64,000 bases of DNA from Caballeronia glathei (GTDB lineage: Bacteria; Pseudomonadota; Gammaproteobacteria; Burkholderiales; Burkholderiaceae): NCBI RefSeq assembly GCF_000698595.1, contig NZ_JFHC01000001.1:124001-188000 (forward strand), written 5' to 3'. A model generated the notes under the pieces. That model saw nothing but the letters and a program-made list of their open reading frames with translations. It was not told where the DNA came from and did no database searches. A program made the translations under genes and the position numbers. This document shows, piece after piece, positions 7,044 through 19,242 of the stretch; the first letter of the stretch is position 1; each line of letters starts with the position of its first letter.

Positions 7044-9287
7044 CTACGCTTTCAGATACTGTTCGCGCGCGCCGAGCCAGCGTGTCAGATGACGCGTGAC
7101 CGCATCGGGAAACGCCTTCAGCATCTGGTCCGCCGCCGCGCGGGCCGGATCGATCAGCCAGCCGTCGTTTTCGAGGCTCGCGAAGCGCAGCATCGCCTCG
7201 CCCGACTGCCGCGCGCCCAGGAATTCGCCGGGACCGCGGATTTCGAGGTCGCGGCGGGCGATTTCGAAGCCGTCGGTGGTTTCGCGCATCGTTTGCAGGC
7301 GCGCACGCGCCGTCTGCGACAGCGGCCCCGCGTACATCAGCACACACACAGACGCCGCGCTGCCGCGCCCCACGCGCCCGCGCAACTGGTGCAACTGCGC
7401 GAGCCCGAAGCGCTCGGCGTGCTCGATCACCATCAGCGACGCGTTCGGCACGTCCACGCCCACTTCGATCACCGTCGTCGCGACGAGCAGCTGCACCTCG
7501 TTGCGCGAGAAAGCGTCCATCACCGCGGCCTTGTCTGCCGGCGCAAGGCGCCCGTGAACCAGCCCGACGCGCAGCTCCGGCAGCGCGGCCACGAGCGTCT
7601 CGAAGGTCTCGACGGCCGTCTGCAGTTGCAGCGTCTCGCTTTCCTCGATCAGCGGACACACCCAGTACACCTGGCGCCCGGTCAGCGCCGCCTCGCGCAC
7701 GCGGCCAATCACCTCGTCGCGGCGGGCGTCGGAGACGAGCTTCGTCAGGATCGGCGTGCGGCCGGGCGGCAGTTCGTCGATGGTCGAGACGTCGAGGTCG
7801 GCGTAGTAGGTCATCGCGAGCGTGCGCGGAATCGGCGTCGCGGACATCATCAGCTGGTGCGGCTGGAAATCGCGCGCGCCGTCGGCGGCGTTGTGCGCTT
7901 TCGCGCGCAGCGCGAGCCGCTGTGCGACGCCGAAGCGATGCTGTTCGTCGACGATCACGAGCCCGAGGCGCGCGAACTCGACGGCGTCCTGGATGATCGC
8001 GTGCGTGCCGATCACGAGCTGCGCGTCGCCGGATGCCGCCGCCGCGAGCGCGGCGCGCTTGTCCTTCGCCTTCAGGCTCCCGGCAAGCCACGCGACCGTC
8101 ACGCCGAGCGGTTCGAGCCAGCCGCGCAGCTTGCGCGCGTGCTGCTCGGCGAGGATTTCGGTCGGCGCCATGAGCGCGGCCTGGTAGCCGGCATCGATGG
8201 CCTGCGCCGCCGCGAGCGCCGCGACGATCGTCTTGCCGCTGCCGACGTCGCCCTGCAAGAGACGCTGCATCGGATGCGGGAGTGTCAGTTCGGCTGCGAT
8301 CTCGGCGCACACGCGCTCCTGCGCGCCCGTCAGCCGGAACGGCAGCGCCCGCAGGAAGCGCGCGACGAGCGACTCCGGCTCCGTCTCCGAGCGGCGCGGC
8401 ATCACCGGCGCGGCGCGCGTGCGGCGTTCCTCGTGGGCGCGTTTCAGGGAAAGCTGCTGCGCGAGCAGCTCCTCGAACTTGATGCGCGTCCACGCCGGGT
8501 GCGTGCCGTCGACGAGCGCGGTTTCGTCGGAATCGGCGCGCGGATGGTGCAGCGTCTTCACGGCGTCGAGAAGACCGGGCACGTGTAGCGGCTGCAGGTA
8601 TGCGCGGGCGATCGTCTCGGGCAGCAGTTCGGGCAGCGCCACGCGGCTGAGCGCGTTGTCGATCGCCTTGCGCAAATACGCCTGCGACACCCCCGCCGTG
8701 CTCGGATAGACCGGCGTGAGCGCCTGCGGCAGCGGCGTGTCCTCGTCGACGGGGCGCACCGCCGGATGCACCATCTCCATCCCGAAAAAGCCGCCGCGCA
8801 CGTCGCCGCGCACCCGCAGGCGCACGCCGCTTGCCATCTGCTTCACCTGCGAGCCGTAGAAATTGAGAAAGCGCAGCGTGAGCTGGTCGCCGGCGTCGTC
8901 CTGGATTTTCACGAGCAGCTGGCGGCGCGGCCGGTAGGCGATCTCGCTGTCGAAAACCACGCCCTCGGTCTGCGCGTTGTCGCCGGGGATCAGCTCGCCG
9001 ATCGGCGTGAGCGAGGTTTCGTCCTCGTAGCGCATCGGCAGATGCAGCACGAGATCGATGTCCGATTTCAGGCCGAGCTTTGCGAGCTTGTCGGCGGTTT
9101 TGGGGAGCGCGGCGGGCTTGGGCAGCGCCTCGGATGCCCCGGCGGCCCCGCCCGAGCCAGCCGCGCCAACCGGCTCCACGCCGCCCGTTCTCGTGCGCCT
9201 GCGCGGCTTCGGCGCGGGCGCGGCGGGGTCGCCCCCTGCGTCGGGAGCGTCGGGAACTGAAGCCAGGCGGCGGTCGGACAAGGGCAT
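7044..9287 (-). CDS. recG: ATP-dependent DNA helicase RecG
   Basis: A 747-residue helicase that remodels stalled replication forks and branch-migrates recombination intermediates. After a proline/alanine-rich N-terminal extension of about 60 residues come the OB-fold wedge domain, the Walker A motif [11 protein letters not shown] near residue 375, the DEQH box ([10 protein letters not shown]), SATPIPRTL, and the helicase C-terminal QLRGRVGRG followed by the TRG region. The ATG at 9287 ([13 protein letters not shown]) is used; the frame stays open upstream only because it is antisense to queA. oxyR follows 134 bp downstream, an order also known in Pseudomonas and Burkholderia. Confidence 0.96.
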   Translation of the reverse strand: MPLSDRRLASVPDAPDAGGDPAAPAPKPRRRTRTGGVEPVGAAGSGGAAGASEALPKPAALPKTADKLAKLGLKSDIDLVLHLPMRYEDETSLTPIGELIPGDNAQTEGVVFDSEIAYRPRRQLLVKIQDDAGDQLTLRFLNFYGSQVKQMASGVRLRVRGDVRGGFFGMEMVHPAVRPVDEDTPLPQALTPVYPSTAGVSQAYLRKAIDNALSRVALPELLPETIARAYLQPLHVPGLLDAVKTLHHPRADSDETALVDGTHPAWTRIKFEELLAQQLSLKRAHEERRTRAAPVMPRRSETEPESLVARFLRALPFRLTGAQERVCAEIAAELTLPHPMQRLLQGDVGSGKTIVAALAAAQAIDAGYQAALMAPTEILAEQHARKLRGWLEPLGVTVAWLAGSLKAKDKRAALAAAASGDAQLVIGTHAIIQDAVEFARLGLVIVDEQHRFGVAQRLALRAKAHNAADGARDFQPHQLMMSATPIPRTLAMTYYADLDVSTIDELPPGRTPILTKLVSDARRDEVIGRVREAALTGRQVYWVCPLIEESETLQLQTAVETFETLVAALPELRVGLVHGRLAPADKAAVMDAFSRNEVQLLVATTVIEVGVDVPNASLMVIEHAERFGLAQLHQLRGRVGRGSAASVCVLMYAGPLSQTARARLQTMRETTDGFEIARRDLEIRGPGEFLGARQSGEAMLRFASLENDGWLIDPARAAADQMLKAFPDAVTRHLTRWLGAREQYLKA

Positions 9288-9386
9288 CTGATCTCTTCGC
9301 AAGTACAATATCGGCTTTGCTTGACGGCGGTTCGGCGCACTGGAGGCCGGCTGCAACCGCGCTTGCCGCGCATCCACCCGCTTCCC

Positions 9387-11658
<2,272 letters not shown>

Positions 11659-11859
11659 CAAACCTGACAAAAGAATTACAATCAATCTGCGCCGGACGCG
11701 GGAACCGCAGCTGCAAAACGGCAGCAATACCGCAACAAAACGGCAGCAAAACCATTAACAGCTTGATCGCAAAGCGCATTCCCAGCGCTGCCGCGGCGCG
11801 GCCCGGTGTAGAATACCGGGCTAATTTTCTGATTCAGTCGTCATAACGGAGAGACCAAC
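11659..11859 (+). promoter_or_regulatory. tgt-yajC spacer with inverted repeat around a -10-like TAGAAT
   Basis: A 201-bp spacer without a gene. CCCGGT (11802-11807) and ACCGGG (11815-11820) flank GTAGAAT, so a -10-like TAGAAT sits inside a perfect inverted repeat 40-58 bp before yajC. No clear -35 box is seen. Plausible promoter for yajC-secD-secF. Confidence 0.4.
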
Positions 11860-12189
11860 GTGTCGTTTATTTCCAATGCTGTTGCACAGGGCACGACCGC
11901 GAGCAGCGCGGAATCGAGCCTGATGAGCTTCCTGCCCCTCATCCTGATGTTCGCGGTGCTGTACTTCATCATGATCCGCCCGCAAATGAAGCGTCAAAAG
12001 GAGCATCGCAACATGCTCTCCGCGATGGCCAAGGGCGACGAAGTGGTGACGAACGGCGGCATCGTCGGCAAGGTCACGAAGGTAACGGACGCGTATGTCG
12101 GCGTCGAAATCGCCGAAGGCACCGAAATCACGGTCCAGAAGGCATCCGTCACGACGATTCTTCCGAAGGGCACGATCAAGTCGCTGTAA
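11860..12189 (+). CDS. yajC: Sec translocon accessory protein YajC
   Basis: A 109-residue single-pass inner-membrane protein that joins SecD-SecF in the accessory complex of the SecYEG channel. One membrane helix lies at about residues 24-44 (LPLILMFAVLYFIMIRPQMK), followed by a conserved cytoplasmic domain (GDEVVTNGGIVGKV). A GGAGAG ribosome-binding site precedes the ATG. It is the first gene of yajC-secD-secF. Confidence 0.97.
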   Translation: MSFISNAVAQGTTASSAESSLMSFLPLILMFAVLYFIMIRPQMKRQKEHRNMLSAMAKGDEVVTNGGIVGKVTKVTDAYVGVEIAEGTEITVQKASVTTILPKGTIKSL

Positions 12190-12324
12190 GGCCAGTTTCT
12201 TTCGCGTCCGGCGCGGCCTCGCCCGTCAAGCCTTCGCCGTCGAGCCACGGCACAACGGCTGGCAGCGTTCATCGCCGGACGCACCACGCACTCCCCACGC
12301 CAACTTTCCCGTTCGGCCATCCCC

Positions 12325-14403
12325 ATGAATCGTTACCCCCTCTGGAAATATGTCGTGATGCTGGTGGCGCTCGTCATCGGCCTCGTGTACACGCTGCCCA
12401 ATTTCTTCGGCGAAGCGCCGGCGGTGCAGGTGTCGAGCGGCAAGGCAACGGTCAAGCTCGATTCGTCCACGCTCGACAAGATCGAGAGCACGCTTGCTGC
12501 GAATCAGGTGACGCCCGACGAAGTGACGTTCGACAACTCGTCGACCAACGCGAACATCCGCGTGCGCCTGAAGGACACCGACACGCAGTTGCGCGTGAAG
12601 GACCTGCTGCAGAAAACGCTGAACAGCGACCCGTCCGACCCGGTCTATGTCGTCGCGCTGAACCTGCAGAGCGCGTCGCCGCGCTGGCTCACCGCGCTGC
12701 ACGCCCTGCCGATGTACCTCGGTCTCGACCTGCGCGGCGGCGTCCACTTCCTGCTGCAGGTGGACATGGCGGGCGCGCTGAACAAGAAGCTCGACTCGGA
12801 CGCAGCCGACGCCCGGGCGCTCCTGCGCGACAAGAACATCCGCGACGGCGGCGTGAACCGCGTGGGCCAGTCGGTCGTCATCAATTTCTCCGAGCAGGAC
12901 ACCGCGAACAAGGCGCGCCAGGCGCTCGTGAACAGCGTGAGCGAGCTGCAATGGGCGACGCGCCAGAGCGGCGACGGCTACCAGCTCGTCGGCACGTTCA
13001 CGCCGGCGGCGCAAACGCTCGTCGAAGACGGCGCGCTCAAGCAGAACATCACGACGCTGCATAACCGCGTGAACGAACTCGGCGTCGCGGAGCCGGTGAT
13101 CCAGCAACAGGGGTCCGACCGGATCGTGGTCGAACTGCCGGGCGTGCAGGACACGGCGAAGGCGAAGGACATCATCGGCCGCACGGCGACGCTCGAAGCG
13201 CGCCTCGCCGATCCGACCAACACCCACCCCGGCCCGAACGACCCCGTGCCGCCGGGCGACGAACTCTTCACGCAGGGCAACTCCACGCCGGTTCTGCTGC
13301 GCAAGCAGGTGATCTTCACGGGCGACCGCATCATCGACGCATCCGCGAGCTTCGACGAGCATCAGCGCCCGTCGGTGAGCATCCGTCTCGATGCCGCGGG
13401 CGGGCGCGCGGTGAGCAGCGTGTCGCGCGACAACATCGGCAAGCCGATGGCGATGGTGCTGTTCGAAAAGGGCAAGGGCGAAGTGCTGACGGTCGCGACC
13501 ATCCAGTCCGAGCTCGGCGACCGCTTCCAGATCACCGGCCAGCCGACGCCGCAAGCCGCCACCGACCTCGCGCTGCTCCTGCGCGCCGGTTCGCTCGCAG
13601 CGCCGATGGACATCATCGAGGAACGCACGATCGGCCCGAGCCTCGGCGCCGACAACATCAGGAAGGGCTTCGATTCGGTCGTGTACGGTTTCGCCGCGAT
13701 CGCCATCTTCATGATCGCGTACTACATGCTGTTCGGCCTGATCTCGATGCTGTCGCTGTCGGTGAACCTGCTGCTGCTGATCGCGATTCTCTCGATGCTG
13801 CAGGCCACGCTGACGCTGCCCGGCATCGCGGCCATCGCACTCGCGCTCGGCATGGCGATCGACGCGAACGTGCTGATTAACGAGCGCATCCGCGAGGAGC
13901 TTCGCCACGGCGCGCCGCCGCAGGTGGCGATCCAGAACGGCTTCTCGCACGCGTGGGCGACGATTCTCGACTCGAACGTCACCACGCTGATCGCCGGCCT
14001 CGCGCTGCTCGCGTTCGGCTCGGGCCCGGTGCGCGGCTTCGCGGTGGTGCACTGCATCGGCATTCTCACGTCGATGTTCTCGGCCGTGTTCTTCTCGCGC
14101 GGTCTCGTGAACCTCTGGTACGGCGGCAAGAAGAAGCTGCAATCGCTCGCGATCGGCCAGGTGTGGCGCCCTGAAGGCGCCGACGCCGCGGCGGCGACGG
14201 CGGCCTACCTCGCGAACCAGCGCGAAGAATCGCTTGGCAGCGAGATGGTCCAGCCCGCCGCCAAGGCCAAAGCCAAGAACAAGGCCCCGGTTCCGGCGCG
14301 CCCGGCCGGCCAGGCCGCTCCCGCGCGCACCGGCAAGCCCGTCGCGCGCCGCCGCTCGGGTCCGGGCGTCGACAACCAGAAAAAACCGGGCTCGTCAGCC
14401 TGA
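12325..14403 (+). CDS. secD: Protein translocase subunit SecD
   Basis: A 692-residue inner-membrane protein that uses the proton gradient to pull exported proteins out of the SecYEG channel on the periplasmic side. It has an N-terminal helix (YVVMLVALVIGLVYTLPNF), the large periplasmic P1 head (about residues 30-430, including LGLDLRGGVHFLLQV), then five helices with the AMAIDANVLINERIREE motif near residue 515. The C-terminal tail is rich in Ala/Lys/Pro and longer than in E. coli (615 residues). It is separated from yajC by 135 bp and from secF by 17 bp. Confidence 0.97.
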   Translation: MNRYPLWKYVVMLVALVIGLVYTLPNFFGEAPAVQVSSGKATVKLDSSTLDKIESTLAANQVTPDEVTFDNSSTNANIRVRLKDTDTQLRVKDLLQKTLNSDPSDPVYVVALNLQSASPRWLTALHALPMYLGLDLRGGVHFLLQVDMAGALNKKLDSDAADARALLRDKNIRDGGVNRVGQSVVINFSEQDTANKARQALVNSVSELQWATRQSGDGYQLVGTFTPAAQTLVEDGALKQNITTLHNRVNELGVAEPVIQQQGSDRIVVELPGVQDTAKAKDIIGRTATLEARLADPTNTHPGPNDPVPPGDELFTQGNSTPVLLRKQVIFTGDRIIDASASFDEHQRPSVSIRLDAAGGRAVSSVSRDNIGKPMAMVLFEKGKGEVLTVATIQSELGDRFQITGQPTPQAATDLALLLRAGSLAAPMDIIEERTIGPSLGADNIRKGFDSVVYGFAAIAIFMIAYYMLFGLISMLSLSVNLLLLIAILSMLQATLTLPGIAAIALALGMAIDANVLINERIREELRHGAPPQVAIQNGFSHAWATILDSNVTTLIAGLALLAFGSGPVRGFAVVHCIGILTSMFSAVFFSRGLVNLWYGGKKKLQSLAIGQVWRPEGADAAAATAAYLANQREESLGSEMVQPAAKAKAKNKAPVPARPAGQAAPARTGKPVARRRSGPGVDNQKKPGSSA

Positions 14404-14420
14404 GCCCCGGAGAATAGATC

Positions 14421-15371
14421 ATGGAATTTTTCCGCATTCGCCGTGACCTGCCGCTGATGCAGCGCGCGTTGATCTTCAACGCGATCTCGCTCATCACGTT
14501 TCTCGCGGCCGTGTTTTTCCTCGTGCATCGCGGGCTGCATCTGTCGGTGGAATTCACCGGCGGGACGGTCGTCGAGGTGCAGTATCCGCAGGCCGTGCCG
14601 CTCGAACCGGTGCGCGCGACCCTCACGAAGCTCGGCTATCCCGATGCGCAGGTGCAGAACTTCGGCACGTCGCGCGACGTGCTGATCCGCCTGCCGCTCA
14701 AGGGCGGGCTGACGTCCGCGCAGCAAAGCGAGCAGGTCATGACCGCGCTCAAGGGGCAGGACGCGCAGGCGCAGTTGCAGCGCGTCGAGTTCGTCGGGCC
14801 GCAGGTCGGCAAGGAACTCGTGACGAACGGCCTGCTCGCGCTCGCGTGCGTGGTGATCGGCATCGTGATTTACCTGTCGTTCCGCTTCGAATGGAAGTAC
14901 GCGGTGGCCGGCGTGATCGCGAACCTGCACGACGTCGTGATCATCCTCGGCTTTTTCGCGTTCTTTCAGTGGGAGTTTTCGCTCTCGGTGCTCGCCGCGA
15001 TTCTGGCCGTGCTCGGCTACTCGGTGAACGAATCGGTCGTGATCTTCGACCGGATTCGCGAAACCTTCCGCCGCGAACGCAAGATGACCGTGATCGAAGT
15101 GATCAACCACGCGATTACGAGCACGATGTCGCGGACCATCATCACCCACGGCTGTACGGAAATGATGGTGCTCTCGATGTTCCTGTTCGGCGGCCCGACG
15201 CTGCACTACTTCGCGCTCGCGCTGACGGTCGGCATTCTGTTCGGCATCTATTCGTCGGTGTTCGTGGCGGCGGCGATCGCGATGTGGCTCGGCGTGAAGC
15301 GCGAGGACCTCGTGAAGGACAAGAAGCCGAAGTACGATCCCACCGATCCGAACGCGGGCGCGGAAGTCTGA
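14421..15371 (+). CDS. secF: Protein translocase subunit SecF
   Basis: A 316-residue partner of SecD in the proton-driven export complex. The first helix is followed by the VEFTGGTVVEVQYP motif (about residues 40-53), a short periplasmic domain and five more helices, with the family motif YSVNESVVIFDRIRE near residue 205. It is the last gene of the yajC-secD-secF operon and is followed by a strong terminator. Confidence 0.97.
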   Translation: MEFFRIRRDLPLMQRALIFNAISLITFLAAVFFLVHRGLHLSVEFTGGTVVEVQYPQAVPLEPVRATLTKLGYPDAQVQNFGTSRDVLIRLPLKGGLTSAQQSEQVMTALKGQDAQAQLQRVEFVGPQVGKELVTNGLLALACVVIGIVIYLSFRFEWKYAVAGVIANLHDVVIILGFFAFFQWEFSLSVLAAILAVLGYSVNESVVIFDRIRETFRRERKMTVIEVINHAITSTMSRTIITHGCTEMMVLSMFLFGGPTLHYFALALTVGILFGIYSSVFVAAAIAMWLGVKREDLVKDKKPKYDPTDPNAGAEV

Positions 15372-15399
15372 GCGTCGCGTTGGTAGTTCGGTAAAAGGC

Positions 15400-15429
15400 A
15401 AAAGGCCGGTTCTCGCGAACCGGCCTTTT
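15400..15429. terminator. Bidirectional terminator between secF and yceI
   Basis: A 12-bp perfect stem (AAAAGGCCGGTT / AACCGGCCTTTT) around CTCGCG. It lies between the convergent secF and yceI genes and can end both. Confidence 0.92.
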
Positions 15430-15479
15430 GCTTTCCTGAAGAGCGGCGCTCCACCGAAGGAGCGTTCACGGCGCAGGCG

Positions 15480-16061
15480 TTACTGCTTGACCCCTTCCGC
15501 CTGAATATGCAGCGTCGTCTTCAGGCTGAAGCCGTACGACTTGCCGTAGTCCATGCCGAAATCGCCGCGGTCGAACACGGCCGTTGCCTCCGTGCCGCAC
15601 ACTTCGCGCTTGAGCACCGGATGCTGAATGCACTTGAACGACTCGAGCTTCAGATTCAGCGGCTTCGTCACGCCGTGCATCGTCAGCGTGCCGATCACTT
15701 CCACCGGCTTGTCGCCGTCGAACTTGATCGACGTGCCCTTGTAGACCGCCGTCGGATACTTCGCGACGTCGAAGAACTCGTCCTTCTTCAGATGCTCGTC
15801 GAGCTTCGCATTGCCCGTGTTGATCGACGCGATGTCGATCGTCGCTTCGACCGTACCGGTCTTCGCCGCGCGATCGAGTGTCACCGTGCCGCTCGACTTG
15901 TTGAACTTGCCGCGCCAGATCGAGACGCCGCCGAAGTGATCGGCCTCGAAGCTGGGTTGCGTGTGATTCGGGTCGAGTTGATAGGTGTCCGCTGCCATCG
16001 CATTGAACGACATGCCGGCGAGCAGCGCGCCCGCTGCGATCAAAAGTTGTTTTTTCTTCAA
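15480..16061 (-). CDS. YceI-family periplasmic protein, first copy (TTG start)
   Basis: A 193-residue exported protein of the YceI lipocalin-like fold, whose members bind isoprenoid or lipid-like molecules; its exact ligand is unknown. A cleavable signal ([19 protein letters not shown], cut near AMAA) precedes [19 protein letters not shown] and [16 protein letters not shown]. The only start that fits the signal peptide is a TTG at 16061 with AGGAGG upstream; no ATG fits. It is the third gene of the minus-strand set cytochrome b561, YceI, YceI. Pairing with a cytochrome b561 suggests a quinone-linked role, by inference only. Confidence 0.88.
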   Translation of the reverse strand: MKKKQLLIAAGALLAGMSFNAMAADTYQLDPNHTQPSFEADHFGGVSIWRGKFNKSSGTVTLDRAAKTGTVEATIDIASINTGNAKLDEHLKKDEFFDVAKYPTAVYKGTSIKFDGDKPVEVIGTLTMHGVTKPLNLKLESFKCIQHPVLKREVCGTEATAVFDRGDFGMDYGKSYGFSLKTTLHIQAEGVKQ

Positions 16062-16087
16062 GTTGCCCTCCTGGCTTGATGCGCCGC

Positions 16088-16654
16088 TTATTTCTTTGCG
16101 GCGACGATGTGGAATTTGATGACGACATCGTCCGCCACCACGGACGTGTCCTTCCATTCGCCCGTTCCGACGTCGAACTGGCTGCGCTTGATCGGGAGCG
16201 AACCGTCGAATGTTTCCGTCGCGCCCTGCTGCGTGACGGTCACCGGCACGGTGACCGTCTGCGACTTGCCCTTGATCGTGAGCTTGCCGGTGACCTTGTA
16301 CTGGTTCGCCGTGCCCGCCGGCGCGATCGCACTGGAAACGAACGTCGCGGTGGGGAACGTGGCGCTGTCGAACCATTCCTTGCCGCGCACTTCCTTGTTG
16401 TATTCGGCGTCGCCGAGATCGTAGCTGCCGGTGTCGATCGTGATGTTCGCGCTTCCCGCGGCCGGCTTCGCCGGGTCGAAGGTGATCTGCGCGGTGAACT
16501 TGTTGAACTTGCCGTCGACGGGCACGTTCATCTGCTTCGAAGTCGCCGTAACCGAGCTCTTGCCCGTGTCGACCTGCGCATGGGCAACGACGGCCGCGAC
16601 GAGCGACGTGGCCGTCACGCCGGCAAGTACCAAACCATAGAGTTTCGCTTTCAT
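16088..16654 (-). CDS. YceI-family periplasmic protein, second copy
   Basis: A 188-residue YceI paralogue with a signal peptide ([20 protein letters not shown]..., cut near VAHAQ) and the domain features [16 protein letters not shown] and [14 protein letters not shown]. The copies share fold but differ widely in sequence, so this is an old duplication. It lies 26 bp upstream of the other yceI gene and 124 bp downstream of the cytochrome b561 gene on the same strand. Confidence 0.88.
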   Translation of the reverse strand: MKAKLYGLVLAGVTATSLVAAVVAHAQVDTGKSSVTATSKQMNVPVDGKFNKFTAQITFDPAKPAAGSANITIDTGSYDLGDAEYNKEVRGKEWFDSATFPTATFVSSAIAPAGTANQYKVTGKLTIKGKSQTVTVPVTVTQQGATETFDGSLPIKRSQFDVGTGEWKDTSVVADDVVIKFHIVAAKK

Positions 16655-16778
16655 GTCTGCCCTGTCAAAACAATTCAAACGATTCGAAAAACTTGAATCC
16701 ACCATTGGAAATCAAAAAGCCGCGAAAACAATCAGCCGCCGGGAAACGCGCCGCCAACAGGCGGGAAACAGTCTCCGC

Positions 16779-17339
16779 CTACTTGAGGAACGGCAGCATG
16801 CGCCCGAGCAGCCCGTCGCGATCGACGAAATGGTGCTTCAGCGCGGCGAGCACATGCACGGCAACGAGCGCGAGCAGCCCGTAATTCAGCACGACGTGAA
16901 CGATGCGCAGCGTGCCCTTGAGCTCCTGATCGGGGCCGATGATGGTCGGCATCGGCCATATGCCGAGGTAGACCACCTGAATGCCCGCCGCGGAGCTGTA
17001 GAAATAGCCGGAAATCGGGATCACGAGCATCAGCAGGTACAGCAGGAAATGCGTGGCGTGCGCCGCGCCCTGCTGCCAGCGCGCCATGCCGCCCGGCATC
17101 GCCGGCGCGCGGTGGCCGAGCCGCCACACGACCCGGATCGCGGCGAGCGCGAACACCGTCACGCCGATCCATTTGTGCCAGGAGAAATACTTGAGCTTCG
17201 TCGGCGTGAATCCGGGGATGTCGGTCATGATCCAGCCGAGATAAAAACCGCACACGATCAGGAGCGCGATCAGCCAGTGAAGGCCGATCGCCGTGCCGCT
17301 GTACCGCTCCGTGGTTGCGAAGTTTGCCCCGCGTTCCAT
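16779..17339 (-). CDS. Cytochrome b561 family protein
   Basis: A 186-residue di-haem inner-membrane cytochrome with four membrane helices: ALHWLIALLIVCGFYLGW near residue 20, VTVFALAAIRVVWRLGHR, FLLYLLMLVIPISGYFYSS and VLNYGLLALVAVHVLAAL. Histidines suited to haem binding lie in LHW, WHKW, ATHF and AVHV. Such proteins move electrons between quinone and periplasmic acceptors such as superoxide. I chose the ATG at 17339 (MERGANFATTERYSGTAIG). It leads the operon with the two yceI genes. Confidence 0.9.
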   Translation of the reverse strand: MERGANFATTERYSGTAIGLHWLIALLIVCGFYLGWIMTDIPGFTPTKLKYFSWHKWIGVTVFALAAIRVVWRLGHRAPAMPGGMARWQQGAAHATHFLLYLLMLVIPISGYFYSSAAGIQVVYLGIWPMPTIIGPDQELKGTLRIVHVVLNYGLLALVAVHVLAALKHHFVDRDGLLGRMLPFLK

Positions 17340-17806
17340 AGTGATCCCGAGAAGAAATTGCGCGTTTCCGGCCCGCCCGCCGAACTGCCATTCACGGCCG
17401 CCATCGTACCCGAATGAAAGGAAACCGGTGCGCGCTCCGAAAATACCCGCGATTTCGCCGCCGACGCCCGCCGGCATTGGCTCAGCCGGGCGCGCGACGG
17501 CACCTTTTCCGGCCGCGTTCTGCCGCTGCAACGAACTATTCCATTCATGCAACGGTCGGAACGAGTCGTTCGGGCTTCCGCGAAAATACAAAGCTTTCGG
17601 ACTAAACGAGTTGCTTCGGGTGTTCATTCCAGTTAGTGCGCACAGTGCGCACGCGCGGACATCTGCCGACATCAATACCCCGTTACTGTGTCGCCCCGGC
17701 GTCATTTGATACCATGCGCTCTGGCCCGGCCCTTGCTTGAATCTCTGGCTACGGTGGATCAACGGCACACCGAAGCACCGCCCCAACCGCCCAGGCCTCC
17801 CGACTC
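17340..17806. other. Divergent intergenic region, cytochrome b561 / pqiA
   Basis: A 467-bp gap between divergent genes, with no convincing coding frame on either strand. It contains two perfect copies of the palindrome GTGCGCAC at 17636-17643 and 17645-17652, a spacing of 9 bp start to start, which looks like an operator. Promoters for both operons must lie here, but I cannot place the hexamers with confidence. Confidence 0.5.
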
Positions 17807-18520
17807 ATGAACGAACCAGACGACCTGATCGCATGCCACGAGTGTGACGCGCTGTTCAACAGACGTACGCTGCCCCGGCGCACAACCGCCATCTGTCCGC
17901 GCTGCGGCGACACCCTCTATTACAACGTTTCGAAGAACCTCGACAAGATCTGCGCGCTCACGCTTGCGGCGGTCTTCACGTTCCTGATCGCGCAGGGTTT
18001 TCCGATCGTGGAACTGGACGCGAACGGCATCACGTCGCAGACGACGCTGATCGGCGCCATCGTCGCGCTGTGGAGCGAGGACATGCAGGTCGTCGCGATC
18101 ATCGTATTTTTCTCGACGATCCTCTTTCCCCTCACCGAGCTGATCGCGCTCCTCTACGTGCTCATTCCGCTGCGCGCGGGGTTCGTGCCGCCCGCCTTCA
18201 ACGAGGTGTTGCGCGCAATCGGGTTCGTGCGCCCGTGGGGCATGATCGAAGTATTCATGCTGGGCGTGCTGGTCACGCTCGTGAAGATGGTCAGCCTCGC
18301 CCGCGTGATTCCCGAGGCCGCGCTCTTCGCGTTCGGCGCGCTCACGCTGATGTTCGCGGTGGTCGTGAGTTTCGATCCGCGCGCACTGTGGGATTACGCC
18401 GATCGCCTGCCCAGGCGCCGCACGCCGCCCGGCCCGGCGCTCGACGAACGGCATGCGCCCGAAGCGGGGCGCGGTGGCCTCGAGCGTGCGACGCCGCCCG
18501 CCACGAGGCGCGAATCATGA
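17807..18520 (+). CDS. pqiA: PqiA-type membrane protein, first half
   Basis: A 237-residue inner-membrane protein matching one half of E. coli PqiA. It starts with a zinc-ribbon-like pair CHECDALF ... CPRCGDTL (residues 10-38), then four hydrophobic helices (LAAVFTFLIAQGFPIVEL, VVAIIVFFSTILFPLTELIALLYVL, MIEVFMLGVLVTLVKM, LFAFGALTLMFAVVVSF). Pqi proteins support lipid traffic between inner and outer membrane. The stop overlaps the start of the second half by 4 bases (ATGA), so the two halves are translated together. Confidence 0.9.
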   Translation: MNEPDDLIACHECDALFNRRTLPRRTTAICPRCGDTLYYNVSKNLDKICALTLAAVFTFLIAQGFPIVELDANGITSQTTLIGAIVALWSEDMQVVAIIVFFSTILFPLTELIALLYVLIPLRAGFVPPAFNEVLRAIGFVRPWGMIEVFMLGVLVTLVKMVSLARVIPEAALFAFGALTLMFAVVVSFDPRALWDYADRLPRRRTPPGPALDERHAPEAGRGGLERATPPATRRES

Positions 18521-19242
18521 GCGACGCGATCAAACCGCCCCAAAACGAAAGCGGCAATGAAAACGGCAACGACAGCGGCAACGGCAACGACGCATCCGGC
18601 GCGGGGCCGTATCTCACGACCGCATCGCGTGCCGGGCTGGTCGCGTGCCACGCGTGCGGGCGCGTGCAGCCGCGCGCGTTCACCGTCGAGCGGCAGCGCT
18701 GTTCCCGCTGCAACGCGACGCTGCACCGGCGCAATCCGGACAGCATCGCGCGCACGTGGGCGCTGCTGATCACCGCCGCGATCCTCTACATTCCGGCGAA
18801 CCTGTACCCGGTGATGCACACGTCGTCGATCGTGGGCTCGGAAGACGACACGATCATGAGCGGCGTCGCGCTCTTCTGGAACGACGGCGACTATCCGCTC
18901 GCGGCGGTGATCTTCATCGCGAGCATTCTCGTGCCGATGCTCAAGCTCGGCACGCTCGCGTTCCTCGCGTGGACCGTGCAGACGCGCTCCACATGGCAGC
19001 CGCGCCAGCGCACGACGCTCTATCGCGTGGTCGAGCGCATCGGCCGCTGGTCGATGCTCGACGTGTTCGTCGTCACGCTGACCGTGGCGCTCGTGCGCTT
19101 CAAGTCGATCGCCATCATCACCGCCGGCCCCGGCGCGCTGGCGTTCGCGGCGGTCGTCGTGCTGACGATGCTCGCCTCCATGCAATTCGACCCTCGACTG
19201 ATATGGGACAACATCGAACCCCCGGGAAAGACACATGAATAG
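18517..19242 (+). CDS. pqiA: PqiA-type membrane protein, second half
   Basis: A 241-residue paralogue of the preceding gene, corresponding to the second half of E. coli PqiA. A flexible Asn/Gly/Asp-rich N-terminus (residues 8-28) precedes the cysteine pairs CHACGRVQ and CSRCNATL, then four membrane helices. The start is set by the ATGA overlap with the upstream gene; the longer open frame upstream lies inside that gene. It overlaps pqiB by 8 bases. Together the halves make one full PqiA. Confidence 0.9.
   Translation: MSDAIKPPQNESGNENGNDSGNGNDASGAGPYLTTASRAGLVACHACGRVQPRAFTVERQRCSRCNATLHRRNPDSIARTWALLITAAILYIPANLYPVMHTSSIVGSEDDTIMSGVALFWNDGDYPLAAVIFIASILVPMLKLGTLAFLAWTVQTRSTWQPRQRTTLYRVVERIGRWSMLDVFVVTLTVALVRFKSIAIITAGPGALAFAAVVVLTMLASMQFDPRLIWDNIEPPGKTHE

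Noticed and set aside
12226..14142. A 638-codon minus-strand frame
   Set aside because: Antisense shadow of secD; Arg/Glu/His-rich with no domain.
17340..17806. A plus-strand frame of 138 codons in the cytochrome b561/pqiA spacer
   Set aside because: It starts inside the cytochrome gene, is Pro/Arg/Ser-rich and has no family match.
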